DNA of 35,196 nucleotides from Acidaminococcaceae bacterium UBA2453 (GCA_002342505.1 DDQB01000012.1:1039-36234); one strand, 5' to 3'. Positions 7,003 to 15,640 are shown, counted from the first letter of the stretch. A program made the numbers and translations. Notes: generated from the sequence alone by a model not told the origin.

Positions 7003-8286
7003 ATGACAAACTATAAATTTGAAACATTGCAGTTACACGTTGGACAGGAACAGGCAGACCCGGCGACGGATTCCAGGGCGGTGCCTATTTACCAGACCAC
7101 TTCCTATGTGTTCCACAACAGCCAGCACGCAGCGGACCGGTTCGGTTTGAAAGATGCCGGCAACATTTACGGACGGCTGACCAATTCCACCCAGGATGTG
7201 CTGGAAAAACGGCTGGCTGCACTGGAAGGAGGCAGCGCTGCGCTGGCCCTTGCCTCCGGCGCAGCGGCGGTGACCTACGCTGTGCAGGCACTGGCGGCTG
7301 ACGGCGGGCATATCGTGGCCCAGAAGACCATCTACGGCGGCAGTTTCAATCTGTTGGAACACACGCTGCCTGCTTTCGGCATCAACACGACTTTTGTAGA
7401 TGCCCATAACCTGAGTGAAGTGGAAAACGCCATTCAGGAAAACACCCGGGCGATTTACCTGGAAACCCTGGGCAATCCCAACAGCGATATTCCCGATATC
7501 GATGCTGTTGCAGAAATTGCCCATAAGCACGGCCTGCCCCTGGTCATCGACAATACCTTCGGCACCCCGTATCTGATCCGTCCCATCGAACACGGCGCAG
7601 ATGTAGTGATCCATTCCGCTACAAAATTTATCGGCGGACACGGTACCACTCTGGGCGGCATCATCGTGGACGGCGGGAAGTTCGACTGGAAGAAGAGCGG
7701 TAAGTTCCCCAATATCGCAGACCCGAACCCCAGTTATCATGGCGTATCTTTCTATGACGCTGTGGGTCCTGCGGCTTTTGTGACTTACATCCGTGCTATC
7801 CTGTTGCGGGATACCGGCGCCTGCATCTCTCCCTTCAACGCTTTCCTGCTGCTTCAGGGGGTGGAAACGTTATCGCTGCGGCTGGAGCGGCATGCGGAAA
7901 ATACGAAGAAAGTGGTGGAATACCTGAGTGCCCATCCGCTGGTAGAAAGCGTAAGCCATCCGTCTTTACCCGGACATCCGGATCATGCGTTGTATGAGAA
8001 ATACTTCCCCAACGGCGGCGCCTCCATCTTCACCTTTGAAATCAAAGGCGGGCAGGAAGCTGCATGGAAGTTTATTGACAGCCTGAAGATATTCTCCCTG
8101 CTGGCCAACGTAGCCGACGTAAAGAGCCTGGTGATTCATCCGGCTTCTACCACCCATTCCCAGCTGACAGAAGCAGAACTGAAAGACCAGGGCATCACGC
8201 CCAGCACCATCCGTCTTTCTATCGGCACTGAGCACATTGACGATATTATCGCAGATCTGGAAAACGGGTTTGCGGCGATAAAATAA
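7003..8286 (+). CDS. metY: O-acetylhomoserine sulfhydrylase MetY
   Basis: 427 residues, PLP-dependent Cys/Met metabolism fold type I. The N-terminus FETLQLHVGQEQADPATDSR and the PLP lysine at 208 (HSATKFIGGHG) are typical of O-acetylhomoserine aminocarboxypropyltransferase, as is a length near 430 residues. It makes homocysteine from O-acetylhomoserine and sulfide. The start follows AAGGAGAG. The 136-base gap after metA contains only a small hairpin (CCTGCAAT / ATTGCAGG near 6950-6969) without a T-run, so metA and metY are probably cotranscribed under the T-box. Confidence 0.93.
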   Translation: MTNYKFETLQLHVGQEQADPATDSRAVPIYQTTSYVFHNSQHAADRFGLKDAGNIYGRLTNSTQDVLEKRLAALEGGSAALALASGAAAVTYAVQALAADGGHIVAQKTIYGGSFNLLEHTLPAFGINTTFVDAHNLSEVENAIQENTRAIYLETLGNPNSDIPDIDAVAEIAHKHGLPLVIDNTFGTPYLIRPIEHGADVVIHSATKFIGGHGTTLGGIIVDGGKFDWKKSGKFPNIADPNPSYHGVSFYDAVGPAAFVTYIRAILLRDTGACISPFNAFLLLQGVETLSLRLERHAENTKKVVEYLSAHPLVESVSHPSLPGHPDHALYEKYFPNGGASIFTFEIKGGQEAAWKFIDSLKIFSLLANVADVKSLVIHPASTTHSQLTEAELKDQGITPSTIRLSIGTEHIDDIIADLENGFAAIK

Positions 8287-8327
8287 AAACGATATAATAC
8301 CGGAATTTGATTGCAAAATTACCCTGC

Positions 8328-8356
8328 GCAGCGTCACGGTAATCACGTGGCGCTGC
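8328..8356 (+). terminator. hairpin between metY and the binding-protein gene
   Basis: GCAGCGTCACG and CGTGGCGCTGC form an 11-position stem (one U-G pair) around a seven-base loop, followed by a weak T tract (GGGGTTTCTCC). It may be a partial terminator or a processing site that lowers expression of the downstream pair. Confidence 0.45.
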
Positions 8357-8407
8357 CACGGGGTTTCTCCGGTTCTGTAAATGAAAAATGGAAAGAGGTA
8401 AGCGTTT

Positions 8408-9220
8408 ATGAAAATTGCAAAACTTACAATAGCGATACTGTTAAGCGTTGCGTTGCTCCTGCTGGCAGGCTGCGGTGGGGAAAAGAAACAGGAACAGAAG
8501 CCTGCGGAAAAACCGAAGGCCGCGCAGACGTTGAAAGTGGGAATGGACGCGGCGTATCCGCCGTTTGGTTCCCAGGATGTAACATCGAAAGAGTATGTGG
8601 GCTTTGATGTGGATGTAATCAAAGCGATCGGCGCGGCGGAAGGTTTTAACGTGACGATTCACAATATCCCCTTTGACGGGCTGATTCCCGCTCTGCAGGC
8701 AGGCAATATTGACGTGGCCATCAACGACATTACCATTAATGAAGACAGGGCCAAAAGTGTAGACTTTTCCAAACGGTATTACATCGCCGGCCTGGGCGTG
8801 GTAGTAAAGAAGGATAACAATTCCATTAAGACCGAAAAAGATCTGGAAGGGAAGCGGCTGGGTGTATCCATCGGTTCTACCGGGGAAGAAGCAGCTCGTA
8901 AGATTCCCGGCGCGAAACTGAAAGTTTTCAATCAGCTGAACGAAGCGTTTCTGGAATTGAAGAACAGCGGCGTGGACGCAGTCATTAACGATATTCCCAC
9001 CAATGAGTATTATGTCAACACATCGGGGAAGAACGATGTTAAAACCGTGGAACTGGCCCTGACCCGGGAAGATCTGGGCATCGCTGTGAAAAAGGGAAAC
9101 AAGGAGCTGTTAGGGAAAATTAACAGCGGTCTGCAAAAGATCAAAAAGAATGGTGAGTTTACAAAACTGTATCAGAAGTGGTTTGGCAAAGAGCCTTCGA
9201 AAGAACTGCTGGCTGAATGA
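8408..9220 (+). CDS. amino-acid ABC transporter substrate-binding lipoprotein
   Basis: 270 residues with a lipoprotein signal ending in LLAGC (lipid-anchored Cys22). It belongs to the SBP_bac_3 family (GlnH/FliY-like): the motifs MDAAYPPFG, GFDVDVIKAIG and 'AINDITINEDRAKSVDFS' are characteristic. It binds a polar amino acid, perhaps cystine or a methionine derivative given its neighbours. No permease or ATPase of the matching family is adjacent, so it must share a transporter encoded elsewhere. It sits 122 bases after metY, and the next gene starts 10 bases beyond its stop, which indicates cotranscription with the methyltransferase. Confidence 0.88.
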   Translation: MKIAKLTIAILLSVALLLLAGCGGEKKQEQKPAEKPKAAQTLKVGMDAAYPPFGSQDVTSKEYVGFDVDVIKAIGAAEGFNVTIHNIPFDGLIPALQAGNIDVAINDITINEDRAKSVDFSKRYYIAGLGVVVKKDNNSIKTEKDLEGKRLGVSIGSTGEEAARKIPGAKLKVFNQLNEAFLELKNSGVDAVINDIPTNEYYVNTSGKNDVKTVELALTREDLGIAVKKGNKELLGKINSGLQKIKKNGEFTKLYQKWFGKEPSKELLAE

Positions 9221-9230
9221 GGAGGATCCG

Positions 9231-10196
9231 ATGGCTTACATAACGAGTATCTTACGTGAATTTCCGTTGGTTGTGCTGGACGGCGCTTTTGGCACTGAGA
9301 TTGCCCGGCGCGGCTTTGACACCAGGGATGATCTCTGGGCGGCGAAGGCGCTGTTTGAGAAACCGGAGCTTGTGAAGGCCGTGCACCGGGACTATTTTGA
9401 AGCAGGGGCAGATGTTTGCACCAGCGCCAGTTACCAGGCGACGGTGGAAGGATTTGAGGCTAAAGGTTTTACCCGCAGCCAGGCTGCGGAACTGATCCGG
9501 CTTTCCGTACGTCTGGTGCAGGAAGCACGAGAAGAGTTTTGGGAAAACCGGCAACGATACAGCATCACTTCTGCTCTAAACGAAAGGCGTCCGTATCCGT
9601 TGGCCGCGGCGTCGGTGGGCCCTTACGGCGCGTATCTGGCCGACGGTTCCGAGTACACGGGGGCCTATTCGGCGGATCGTCATGAACTGGCGGACTTTCA
9701 CGAGGAACGGCTGGCGCTGCTCCTGGAAGCAAAACCCGATATTCTGGCCTGCGAGACCCTGCCCCTGTTCCGGGAGGCGGAAGCAATTCTGGACGACCTG
9801 AAAAAACATCCTAAGGCGCAGGCCTGGATATCTTTTACCTGTAAAGACGCCCGTTATACCCGTGGCGGTGACAAAATTGCCGACTGCGCTCGTTTTCTCG
9901 ACAGGGAGCCCCAGGTGGCAGCCATCGGCGTGAACTGCACGGCGCCCGAGTTTGTGGCAGATCTGATCCGGGAGATTCGAACCCACACGGAAAAACCGGT
10001 AGCGGTATATCCCAATTTAGGAGAAACCTACGATGCGGCGGATAAAGACTGGAAGGGTGAGTCACAGCTTTTTTCGGTTTGCGTGAAAAGCTGGTATGAA
10101 GCAGGGGCGCGCCTGATAGGCGGATGCTGCCGGACAACGCCGGAAGACATCAAAGGAATTGCCGCGTTGCGGCAGGATTTGTTTAAACAATCATAA
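9231..10196 (+). CDS. mmuM: homocysteine S-methyltransferase
   Basis: 321 residues. The start at 9231 follows GAGGAGGATCCG; the longer open frame overlaps the previous gene and is rejected. The family signature is complete: LDGAFGTEI near the N-terminus and three zinc-binding cysteines, Cys236 (GVNCTAP) and Cys299/Cys300 (GGCCRTTP). MmuM-type enzymes transfer a methyl group from S-methylmethionine or S-adenosylmethionine to homocysteine, giving methionine without B12 or folate. The adjacent binding protein might import the methyl donor; that is inference. Confidence 0.9.
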   Translation: MAYITSILREFPLVVLDGAFGTEIARRGFDTRDDLWAAKALFEKPELVKAVHRDYFEAGADVCTSASYQATVEGFEAKGFTRSQAAELIRLSVRLVQEAREEFWENRQRYSITSALNERRPYPLAAASVGPYGAYLADGSEYTGAYSADRHELADFHEERLALLLEAKPDILACETLPLFREAEAILDDLKKHPKAQAWISFTCKDARYTRGGDKIADCARFLDREPQVAAIGVNCTAPEFVADLIREIRTHTEKPVAVYPNLGETYDAADKDWKGESQLFSVCVKSWYEAGARLIGGCCRTTPEDIKGIAALRQDLFKQS

Positions 10197-10214
10197 AATT
10201 TCCCTAAATTCCTA

Positions 10215-10243
10215 TTGACATAGTATGAAATAAGTGCTATAAC
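10215..10243 (+). promoter_or_regulatory. cysK promoter with conserved CATAGTATGAAATAAG box
   Basis: TTGACA (10215-10220), 17 bases, TATAAC (10238-10243). From one base before TTGACA through the whole spacer it is identical to the mnmA promoter at 12339. CATAGT in the spacer and ACTATG overlapping the -10 form an inverted repeat. A shared sulfur-responsive repressor is likely. Confidence 0.75.
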
Positions 10244-10330
10244 TATGTCTGAGAAGAAAAGAGCACGGATTCGTTTACCGGCGCTTCCGTAGGAAACTTC
10301 TGAATTTAAAAAGTAAAGAAGGGAAACGTT

Positions 10331-11263
10331 ATGGCTAAGATTTACAAAGGAACCCTGGGATTGATCGGCAACACACCGCTGGTAGAGGTTGTCAATATTG
10401 AAAAAGAGTTAGGTCTGGAAGCTACGGTCCTGGTGAAGCTGGAGTATTTTAACCCGGCAGGCAGCGTGAAGGACCGCATTGCCAAGGCTATGATCGAAGA
10501 CGCAGAAGCAAAAGGACAGCTGAAACCGGGCGCGGTCATCATTGAACCCACCTCCGGTAACACCGGTATCGGTCTGGCTGCTATCGCGGCGGCCAAAGGG
10601 TACCGTATCATCCTCACCATGCCGGAGACCATGAGCGTGGAACGCCGTAATATTTTGAAAGCCTATGGCGCGGAAATCGTGCTGACGGAAGGGGCGAAGG
10701 GCATGAAGGGTGCTATCGCCAAAGCAGACGAGCTGGCGAAGGAAATCCCCAACAGCTTCATTCCCGGCCAGTTTGTAAATCCGGCCAACCCGGCGATTCA
10801 TAAAACCACGACCGGCCCGGAAATCTGGAACGATACCGACGGAAAAGTGGACATCTTTATCGCGGGCGTAGGTACCGGCGGCACCGTAACGGGAACCGGC
10901 GAGTATCTGAAAGAACAGAACCCCAATGTGAAAGTCGTGGCGCTGGAACCGGCCGATTCCCCCGTATTATCCGAAGGCAGGGCAGGCGCGCATAAGATCC
11001 AGGGCATCGGCGCCGGATTTGTGCCCGACGTACTGAACACCAAACTTTATGACGAAGTATTTAAAGCGGAAAGTGCGGACGCCTTTGCAGCTGCCAAACT
11101 GCTGGCGAAAAAAGAAGGCATCTCCGTAGGTATTTCTTCCGGCGCAGCGCTGCATGGGGCTATTGAACTGGCAAAACGCCCGGAGAATAAAGGAAAGGTA
11201 ATCGTAGCATTGCTGCCTGACAGCGGCGACCGTTATTATTCTACGCCGTTGTTTACGGAGTAA
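10331..11263 (+). CDS. cysK: cysteine synthase (O-acetylserine sulfhydrylase)
   Basis: 310 residues, the usual CysK length. The PLP lysine is Lys47 (NPAGSVKDR). The substrate loop TSGNTG is at 74-79, and GTGGTVTG holds the PLP phosphate. The C-terminal LLPDSGDRYYST is typical of cysteine synthase rather than cystathionine beta-synthase. It condenses O-acetylserine with sulfide to cysteine. It has its own promoter and a strong terminator, so it is a single-gene unit between the Met T-box unit and the larE/mnmA divergent pair. Confidence 0.95.
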   Translation: MAKIYKGTLGLIGNTPLVEVVNIEKELGLEATVLVKLEYFNPAGSVKDRIAKAMIEDAEAKGQLKPGAVIIEPTSGNTGIGLAAIAAAKGYRIILTMPETMSVERRNILKAYGAEIVLTEGAKGMKGAIAKADELAKEIPNSFIPGQFVNPANPAIHKTTTGPEIWNDTDGKVDIFIAGVGTGGTVTGTGEYLKEQNPNVKVVALEPADSPVLSEGRAGAHKIQGIGAGFVPDVLNTKLYDEVFKAESADAFAAAKLLAKKEGISVGISSGAALHGAIELAKRPENKGKVIVALLPDSGDRYYSTPLFTE

Positions 11264-11287
11264 TTATTTTAAAACAAAATGATATAA

Positions 11288-11340
11288 ACTCCGAATACGT
11301 CTGTACGCATAACAGACAGTATTCGGAGTTTTGTCTTTTT
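11288..11340. terminator. bidirectional terminator between cysK and larE
   Basis: ACTCCGAATAC (11288-11298) pairs with GTATTCGGAGT (11319-11329), with an inner GTCTGT / ACAGAC extension. TTTTGTCTTTTT follows on + and a T-rich stretch on -. Confidence 0.88.
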
Positions 11341-11370
11341 CTGGTCAGGTAGCTAAAGCATCTTCTGTGC

Positions 11371-12189
11371 TTATCCAGGCAGTGTCCGGTTCATACTGCC
11401 GGTCTGATAACCGTCCATATCAATTGTTACATAAGAAAACCCAAGGCGGTGGAGCGTTTCGGAAACCTGCCGACGAATTTCGGGTGCTGCCAGCTGAAGT
11501 ATTTCTTCCTGTCCGACTTCGATACGGGCTATAGTTCCGTGAATTCGTACGCGCAATTGCTTAAAGCCCATATCCAATAAAAGTTGTTCTGCTTTATCGA
11601 CCATGTTCAGCTTTTCGAGGGAGATTTCTTCTCCGTAGACAAAGCGGCTGGACAGGCAGGCGAATGACTGCTTGTTCCAGGTTGGTAACCCCAGTTCTTT
11701 GGACAGCAGGCGGATTTCTTCTTTGTATAACCCTGCATACCGCAGAGGACTGACTACATGAAGTTCTGCCACTGCCTTTAGTCCGGGACGGTAATCGCCG
11801 TTGTCATCCATATTGGAACCTTCGGCTACGCAGGCAAGATGATTTTCCTGGGCAATGGCAATGATTTTCGTAAACAGTTCGTGTTTGCACAGATAACACC
11901 GGTTGCGGGGATTATGGCGGAACCCTTCGATCTCTAACTCTTCGCTGTCTACAATAAAATGCCGGATGCCTTCCTTCCGGCAAAATGCTTCTGCTTCCTT
12001 CAGTTCCCTGACCGGGAAAGAACAGGAACGGGCTGTGACCGCGACTACATGATCGCCCAGTACATCATGGGCTACCTTCAGCAGAAAAGTGGAGTCAACG
12101 CCAGAGGAAAAAGCAATGGCGGCGCTGTTCAGATTTTTAAGATAAGCTTTGAGCAGCAGCAGTTTTTTAGCCGGTATGGTTGAATCCAT
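11371..12189 (-). CDS. larE: LarE-family ATP-dependent sulfur transferase
   Basis: 272 residues, PP-loop ATP pyrophosphatase (SSGVDST at 28-34), with the NRCYLCK motif (Cys98, Cys101) and the 'FACLSSR' cysteine (Cys178), matching the sacrificial Cys176 of Lactobacillus LarE. Such proteins adenylate a pyridinium carboxylate and donate sulfur in building the nickel-pincer cofactor of lactate racemase; homologues may serve other sulfur-insertion roles. No larA, larB or larC is in the window, and the gene sits divergently from mnmA among sulfur genes. A role outside lactate racemisation is therefore possible. AAGGAGAG lies upstream of the start, and a palindromic operator covers its promoter. Confidence 0.85.
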   Translation of the reverse strand: MDSTIPAKKLLLLKAYLKNLNSAAIAFSSGVDSTFLLKVAHDVLGDHVVAVTARSCSFPVRELKEAEAFCRKEGIRHFIVDSEELEIEGFRHNPRNRCYLCKHELFTKIIAIAQENHLACVAEGSNMDDNGDYRPGLKAVAELHVVSPLRYAGLYKEEIRLLSKELGLPTWNKQSFACLSSRFVYGEEISLEKLNMVDKAEQLLLDMGFKQLRVRIHGTIARIEVGQEEILQLAAPEIRRQVSETLHRLGFSYVTIDMDGYQTGSMNRTLPG

Positions 12190-12218
12190 GGAAACATATC
12201 TCTCCTTTATAAAAACAA

Positions 12219-12253
12219 TATAGTATTCATATGGATTTAATATGAATACTATA
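12219..12253. promoter_or_regulatory. perfect palindromic operator upstream of larE
   Basis: TATAGTATTCATAT and ATATGAATACTATA are exact 14-base inverted arms around a seven-base spacer. The site overlaps the expected larE transcription start and adjoins its -10, a standard repressor position. The ATAGTAT core recurs in the cysK and mnmA promoters. Confidence 0.75.
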
Positions 12254-12256
12254 GAA

Positions 12257-12284
12257 ATTTTAACAGATATCAGGAATCTGTCAA
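12257..12284 (-). promoter_or_regulatory. larE promoter
   Basis: On the minus strand TTGACA (12279-12284), 16 bases, TAAAAT (12257-12262). The predicted start falls inside the palindrome at 12219-12253. Confidence 0.7.
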
Positions 12285-12338
12285 TATGATTTTAGCTTTG
12301 TGGCTAATTCTAAAAAAAATAAATTCATACAATTCATA

Positions 12339-12367
12339 TTGACATAGTATGAAATAAGTGCTAAAAT
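12339..12367 (+). promoter_or_regulatory. promoter of the mnmA-met operon, sharing the cysK box
   Basis: TTGACA (12339-12344), 17 bases, TAAAAT (12362-12367). The -35 and spacer repeat the cysK promoter base for base. An additional inverted repeat, TTCATAC (12324-12330) and GTATGAA (12347-12353), brackets the -35. Confidence 0.75.
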
Positions 12368-12486
12368 CAGAATCACAAAATTTTGTAGTGTACGACGGCA
12401 AAGCCAAAGAATCTCCTGTTGTTTGAAATAAGAAACAGCTGATTCCTTAAGACTGAACGTAAAACAAAACTGAGGACTGAAAAATC

Positions 12487-13554
12487 ATGCAAAAAGTGAT
12501 TGTCGGCATGTCCGGCGGCGTGGACAGCGCGGTAACAGCTTACTTGCTGAAAGCCGCTGGATTTGATGTTACGGGGATTACACTTCGCACTTGGTTGGGT
12601 GCAAAAGGGGAGGAAAGCCGTTGCTGTGAAATCAGCGACGCTATGCAGGCGGCGCAGCAGATAGGAATTCCGTATTATGTACAAAACTGCGTGGCTTGCT
12701 TTCGGGAAACTGTGGTAAAACCCTTCACTTCTGCCTACCTGCAGGGAAGGACGCCTAATCCCTGTGTGGATTGTAACCGTTTTGTAAAATGGGAGCAGAT
12801 GCTTCTTGCGGCAGAACGCATGCGGGCAGATTATGTAGCCACAGGGCACTACGCTTCGGTGATCCGTCTGCCCAATGGGCGGTTTACGGTACGGAAGGCT
12901 TACTTCAGTAACAAGGATCAGGCCTATATGTTGTACCGCCTGACACAGGAGCAACTGGCCCGTACTCTGATGCCTCTGGGCAGGTTGAGCAAGGAAGAAG
13001 TGCGGCAGATAGCCGCAAAAGCAGGACTGTCTGTAGCACACAAAAAAGATTCCCAGGAAATTTGCTTTGTGGCCCGGGGCGGGTATGCAGATTATATTGC
13101 CGATGAAACGAATACGGAAATCCTGCCGGGAAATTTTGTGGACAGGCAGGGCAGGATAGTCGGACGCCACAAAGGCATTATCCACTATACGGTAGGCCAG
13201 CGGAAAGGGCTGGGGCTTGCGCTGGGGCATCCGGTTTATGTGAAAGCGGTCAATGCAGTAAGGAATGAAGTTGTAATCGGGGACGAACTGTCACTGTATT
13301 GTAATGAAATACTGTGCGGCGAACTGAATTTTATGAGTGTCCCAGATATCGGGCTGACAGAAAAACTGCGGGCGACGGTAAAGATCCGCTATCGTCATCA
13401 GGGGGAAACCGCAATAATATGCAGGGACGCAGCGGGTACTGTCCGTGTTATTTTTGATAAACCGGTAAAAGCCGTGGCTCCGGGACAGTCTGCCGTATTT
13501 TATGATGCGGATAACTGTGTTATAGGCGGCGGGAAGATTGAGGCGGTGATATAA
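12487..13554 (+). CDS. mnmA: tRNA-specific 2-thiouridylase MnmA
   Basis: 355 residues. PP-loop SGGVDS at 9-14. The catalytic cysteines fit Cys96 (NPCVDCN) and Cys193 (DSQEICF), and GQRKGLG is present. MnmA makes the 2-thio group of wobble uridine in tRNA Lys/Glu/Gln, receiving sulfur from a cysteine desulfurase relay. Unusually, it heads a run of sulfur amino acid transport and cleavage genes and has the same promoter as cysK. No desulfurase gene (iscS/nifS) is adjacent. It could be the only MnmA or a sulfur-regulated paralogue; the window cannot decide. Confidence 0.9.
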   Translation: MQKVIVGMSGGVDSAVTAYLLKAAGFDVTGITLRTWLGAKGEESRCCEISDAMQAAQQIGIPYYVQNCVACFRETVVKPFTSAYLQGRTPNPCVDCNRFVKWEQMLLAAERMRADYVATGHYASVIRLPNGRFTVRKAYFSNKDQAYMLYRLTQEQLARTLMPLGRLSKEEVRQIAAKAGLSVAHKKDSQEICFVARGGYADYIADETNTEILPGNFVDRQGRIVGRHKGIIHYTVGQRKGLGLALGHPVYVKAVNAVRNEVVIGDELSLYCNEILCGELNFMSVPDIGLTEKLRATVKIRYRHQGETAIICRDAAGTVRVIFDKPVKAVAPGQSAVFYDADNCVIGGGKIEAVI

Positions 13555-13674
13555 AGGCGATATTGAAGAGAGACATATCATTATTAAAAGTTTTTTTTAG
13601 TTTTAAAACACATTAATCCGATACGAAAACAGAAGTTAAAATAAAGGCTGTTTTGAAGGAGGCCAGAGGATAAA

Positions 13675-14490
13675 ATGAAAAAAATAATTTTACTCATTAG
13701 TTTGTTATTGGTAAGTGTTTTGATTGCAGGTTGCGGCGGAGAAAATAAAAAAGCAGAAAAGCCTGCCGTGAAAGAAATCAAGATTGGCGCGACGGCGGGT
13801 CCGCATGCGCAGGTCGTAGAGGCAGTGGCCAAAGAGGGGAAAAAGCAGGGCCTGAACATTAAGGTAATTGAGTTTTCTGATTACATTACGCCGGATAAGG
13901 CGCTGGCTGACGGTGAGATCGATTTGGTCAGCTACCAGCACAAACCGTTTATGGAAAACTTTAATAAGCAGAACAAATCGGATCTGGTAGCCATTGGAAA
14001 AACGATTTTGATGCGTATGGGGATTTACAGCGATAAGCATAAGGATTTGAAGAATCTGCCAGAAAATGCCGTTATCGCGATTCCCAACGATCCCACCAAT
14101 GGCGGCAGGGGGCTTGTGCTGCTGGAAAAGGCAGGCCTGATCAAATTGAAGGAAGGCGTCGGGTTTAAAGCCTCGGCCAAAGATGTTGTGGATAATCCGA
14201 AAAAGTTTCGGTTTAAAGAACTGGAAGCTGCACAGCTTCCGCGCAGCCTGCAGGATGTGGACGCCGCTGTCATTACAATGAATTATGTTATGAGCGGCGG
14301 ATTGGATGTGCAGAAACAGGGTCTGTTCTGGGAAACAAAGGATGAGCCGCTGGCGGTTATGATCCTGGCCGTAAAAGGCAAAGATAAAGATAACGCGACC
14401 TATCTGAAAATTGCGGGGCTGTTCCGTTCTGAAGGCGTACGCAAATATATAGCAGATACTTTTAAGGGAACGATTGTACCGGCGGAATAA
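13675..14490 (+). CDS. metQ: MetQ-type methionine-binding lipoprotein (first copy)
   Basis: 271 residues with a lipoprotein signal (LIAGC, Cys20) and the NlpA/MetQ family fold: IKIGATAGPHAQVVEAV at the mature start, then 'DGEIDLVSYQHKPFM' and AIPNDPTNGGRGL. These proteins deliver D/L-methionine or related compounds to MetNI. It begins 120 bases after mnmA with no clear promoter or terminator between, so it is probably on the same transcript. The MetNI genes are about 3.5 kb downstream, separated by enzyme genes, which is not the usual metNIQ order. Confidence 0.9.
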   Translation: MKKIILLISLLLVSVLIAGCGGENKKAEKPAVKEIKIGATAGPHAQVVEAVAKEGKKQGLNIKVIEFSDYITPDKALADGEIDLVSYQHKPFMENFNKQNKSDLVAIGKTILMRMGIYSDKHKDLKNLPENAVIAIPNDPTNGGRGLVLLEKAGLIKLKEGVGFKASAKDVVDNPKKFRFKELEAAQLPRSLQDVDAAVITMNYVMSGGLDVQKQGLFWETKDEPLAVMILAVKGKDKDNATYLKIAGLFRSEGVRKYIADTFKGTIVPAE

Positions 14491-14494
14491 GTTT

Positions 14495-15640
14495 ATGGAA
14501 CATAAAGAAATTGTGGCAGAAATAAAAGATCATTTCTACTGGCTGCACAGGCATCCGGAATTGTCCGGGGAAGAATTCGGTACAACGGAGTATTTGAAAA
14601 ACGTTCTGGCATCTCATAGCGTTCTGGTTTATCCGCTTCCTCTTTCAACCGGGCTTGTCGCACACATTGGACAAGGCAATCCGGTTATCGCATTCCGGTG
14701 CGATATTGACGCGTTGCCCATGCAGGAAGAAAGCGGACTGGACTACTCGTCGGAATATCCGGGCAGGATGCATGCCTGCGGGCACGACTTTCATGCTGCG
14801 GCTCTGTTGGGAATTGCATTGGCTCTGAAAAATGACAATTCACTTCCCGGTACGGTGAAGCTGATCTTCCAACCGGCAGAAGAAACTCTCGGCGGCGCAA
14901 GACAGATTCTTGAAACGGGTATTTTAGATGATGTCCAGGCGATTTTTGGACTCCATTGCTGCGCCGCATATCCTAACGGAACGATTATCTCCCGGCCCGG
15001 ATTTATGAATGGGGCGGTGGACGAGTTCCGTATAGATTTTCTTGGTCGGGGCGCGCATGCCTGTCGTCCGCATATAGCAGCAGATCCGGTTATCATGATT
15101 GGGAATTTTATACAGGCGGCGCAGACGATAGTGAGCCGTAACGTGAATCCGTTCCATTCCCTGCTGGTGGGAATTTCCCATATTGAAGCGGGAACAGCCA
15201 AAAATATCATTCCGGAAAAAGGGTTTGTGGAAGGTACGATTCGCTCCCTCTATCCGGAAGACCGGAAGCTGGCAAAAGAAAGGCTTGGAAGCCTGGCCTG
15301 CAGCATTGCGGAATCATTTGGCGGGGGCGCTGTTGTCCATATTACAGACGGATCGCCTGCTACTAACAACACGCCGGAATGGGTAGCTCTGGCAGAACAG
15401 GTTGCCCGTAAGCTGCAAATGCCATTTGTTACGGCGCCGGATTCTCTTTCCGGAGAAGATTTTGCTTTTTACCAACAAAACATACCGGGGGCATTTATCC
15501 AGATTGGCACTGGGATTGGTCCTATGATGCATAACCCGGCATTCAGAGCCGATCCGGATGCGCTGGAACTTGCAGTGCAATTTGGGGTTCAACTGGTGCA
15601 AGAAGCATTGGAAAAATTGAAATATGTTGAAAGTTGTTAG
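14495..15640 (+). CDS. M20D-family amidohydrolase (N-acyl amino acid deacylase)
   Basis: 381 residues, starting four bases after the metQ stop (ATG at 14495). Peptidase family M20 subfamily D: HRHPELSGEE at the N-terminus, di-metal residues Cys95 and His97 (HACGHD), and the Glu129-Glu130 pair of QPAEE. GAHACRPH in the lid and GEDFAFY near the C-terminus complete the pattern. Relatives remove N-acyl groups from amino acids or cleave amino acid conjugates (hippurate, IAA-amino acid, N-acetylcysteine). Its place between two methionine-type binding proteins suggests it releases a free sulfur amino acid from an imported N-acyl derivative. The substrate is inferred from context only. Confidence 0.88.
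   Translation: MEHKEIVAEIKDHFYWLHRHPELSGEEFGTTEYLKNVLASHSVLVYPLPLSTGLVAHIGQGNPVIAFRCDIDALPMQEESGLDYSSEYPGRMHACGHDFHAAALLGIALALKNDNSLPGTVKLIFQPAEETLGGARQILETGILDDVQAIFGLHCCAAYPNGTIISRPGFMNGAVDEFRIDFLGRGAHACRPHIAADPVIMIGNFIQAAQTIVSRNVNPFHSLLVGISHIEAGTAKNIIPEKGFVEGTIRSLYPEDRKLAKERLGSLACSIAESFGGGAVVHITDGSPATNNTPEWVALAEQVARKLQMPFVTAPDSLSGEDFAFYQQNIPGAFIQIGTGIGPMMHNPAFRADPDALELAVQFGVQLVQEALEKLKYVESC

Noticed and set aside
12446..12457. AGCTGATTCCTTAAG resembling the dispersed repeat
   Set aside because: Order of bases differs (GGAATCAGCTG rather than GGAAGCGCTGATT); only the TTAAGGAA part agrees.
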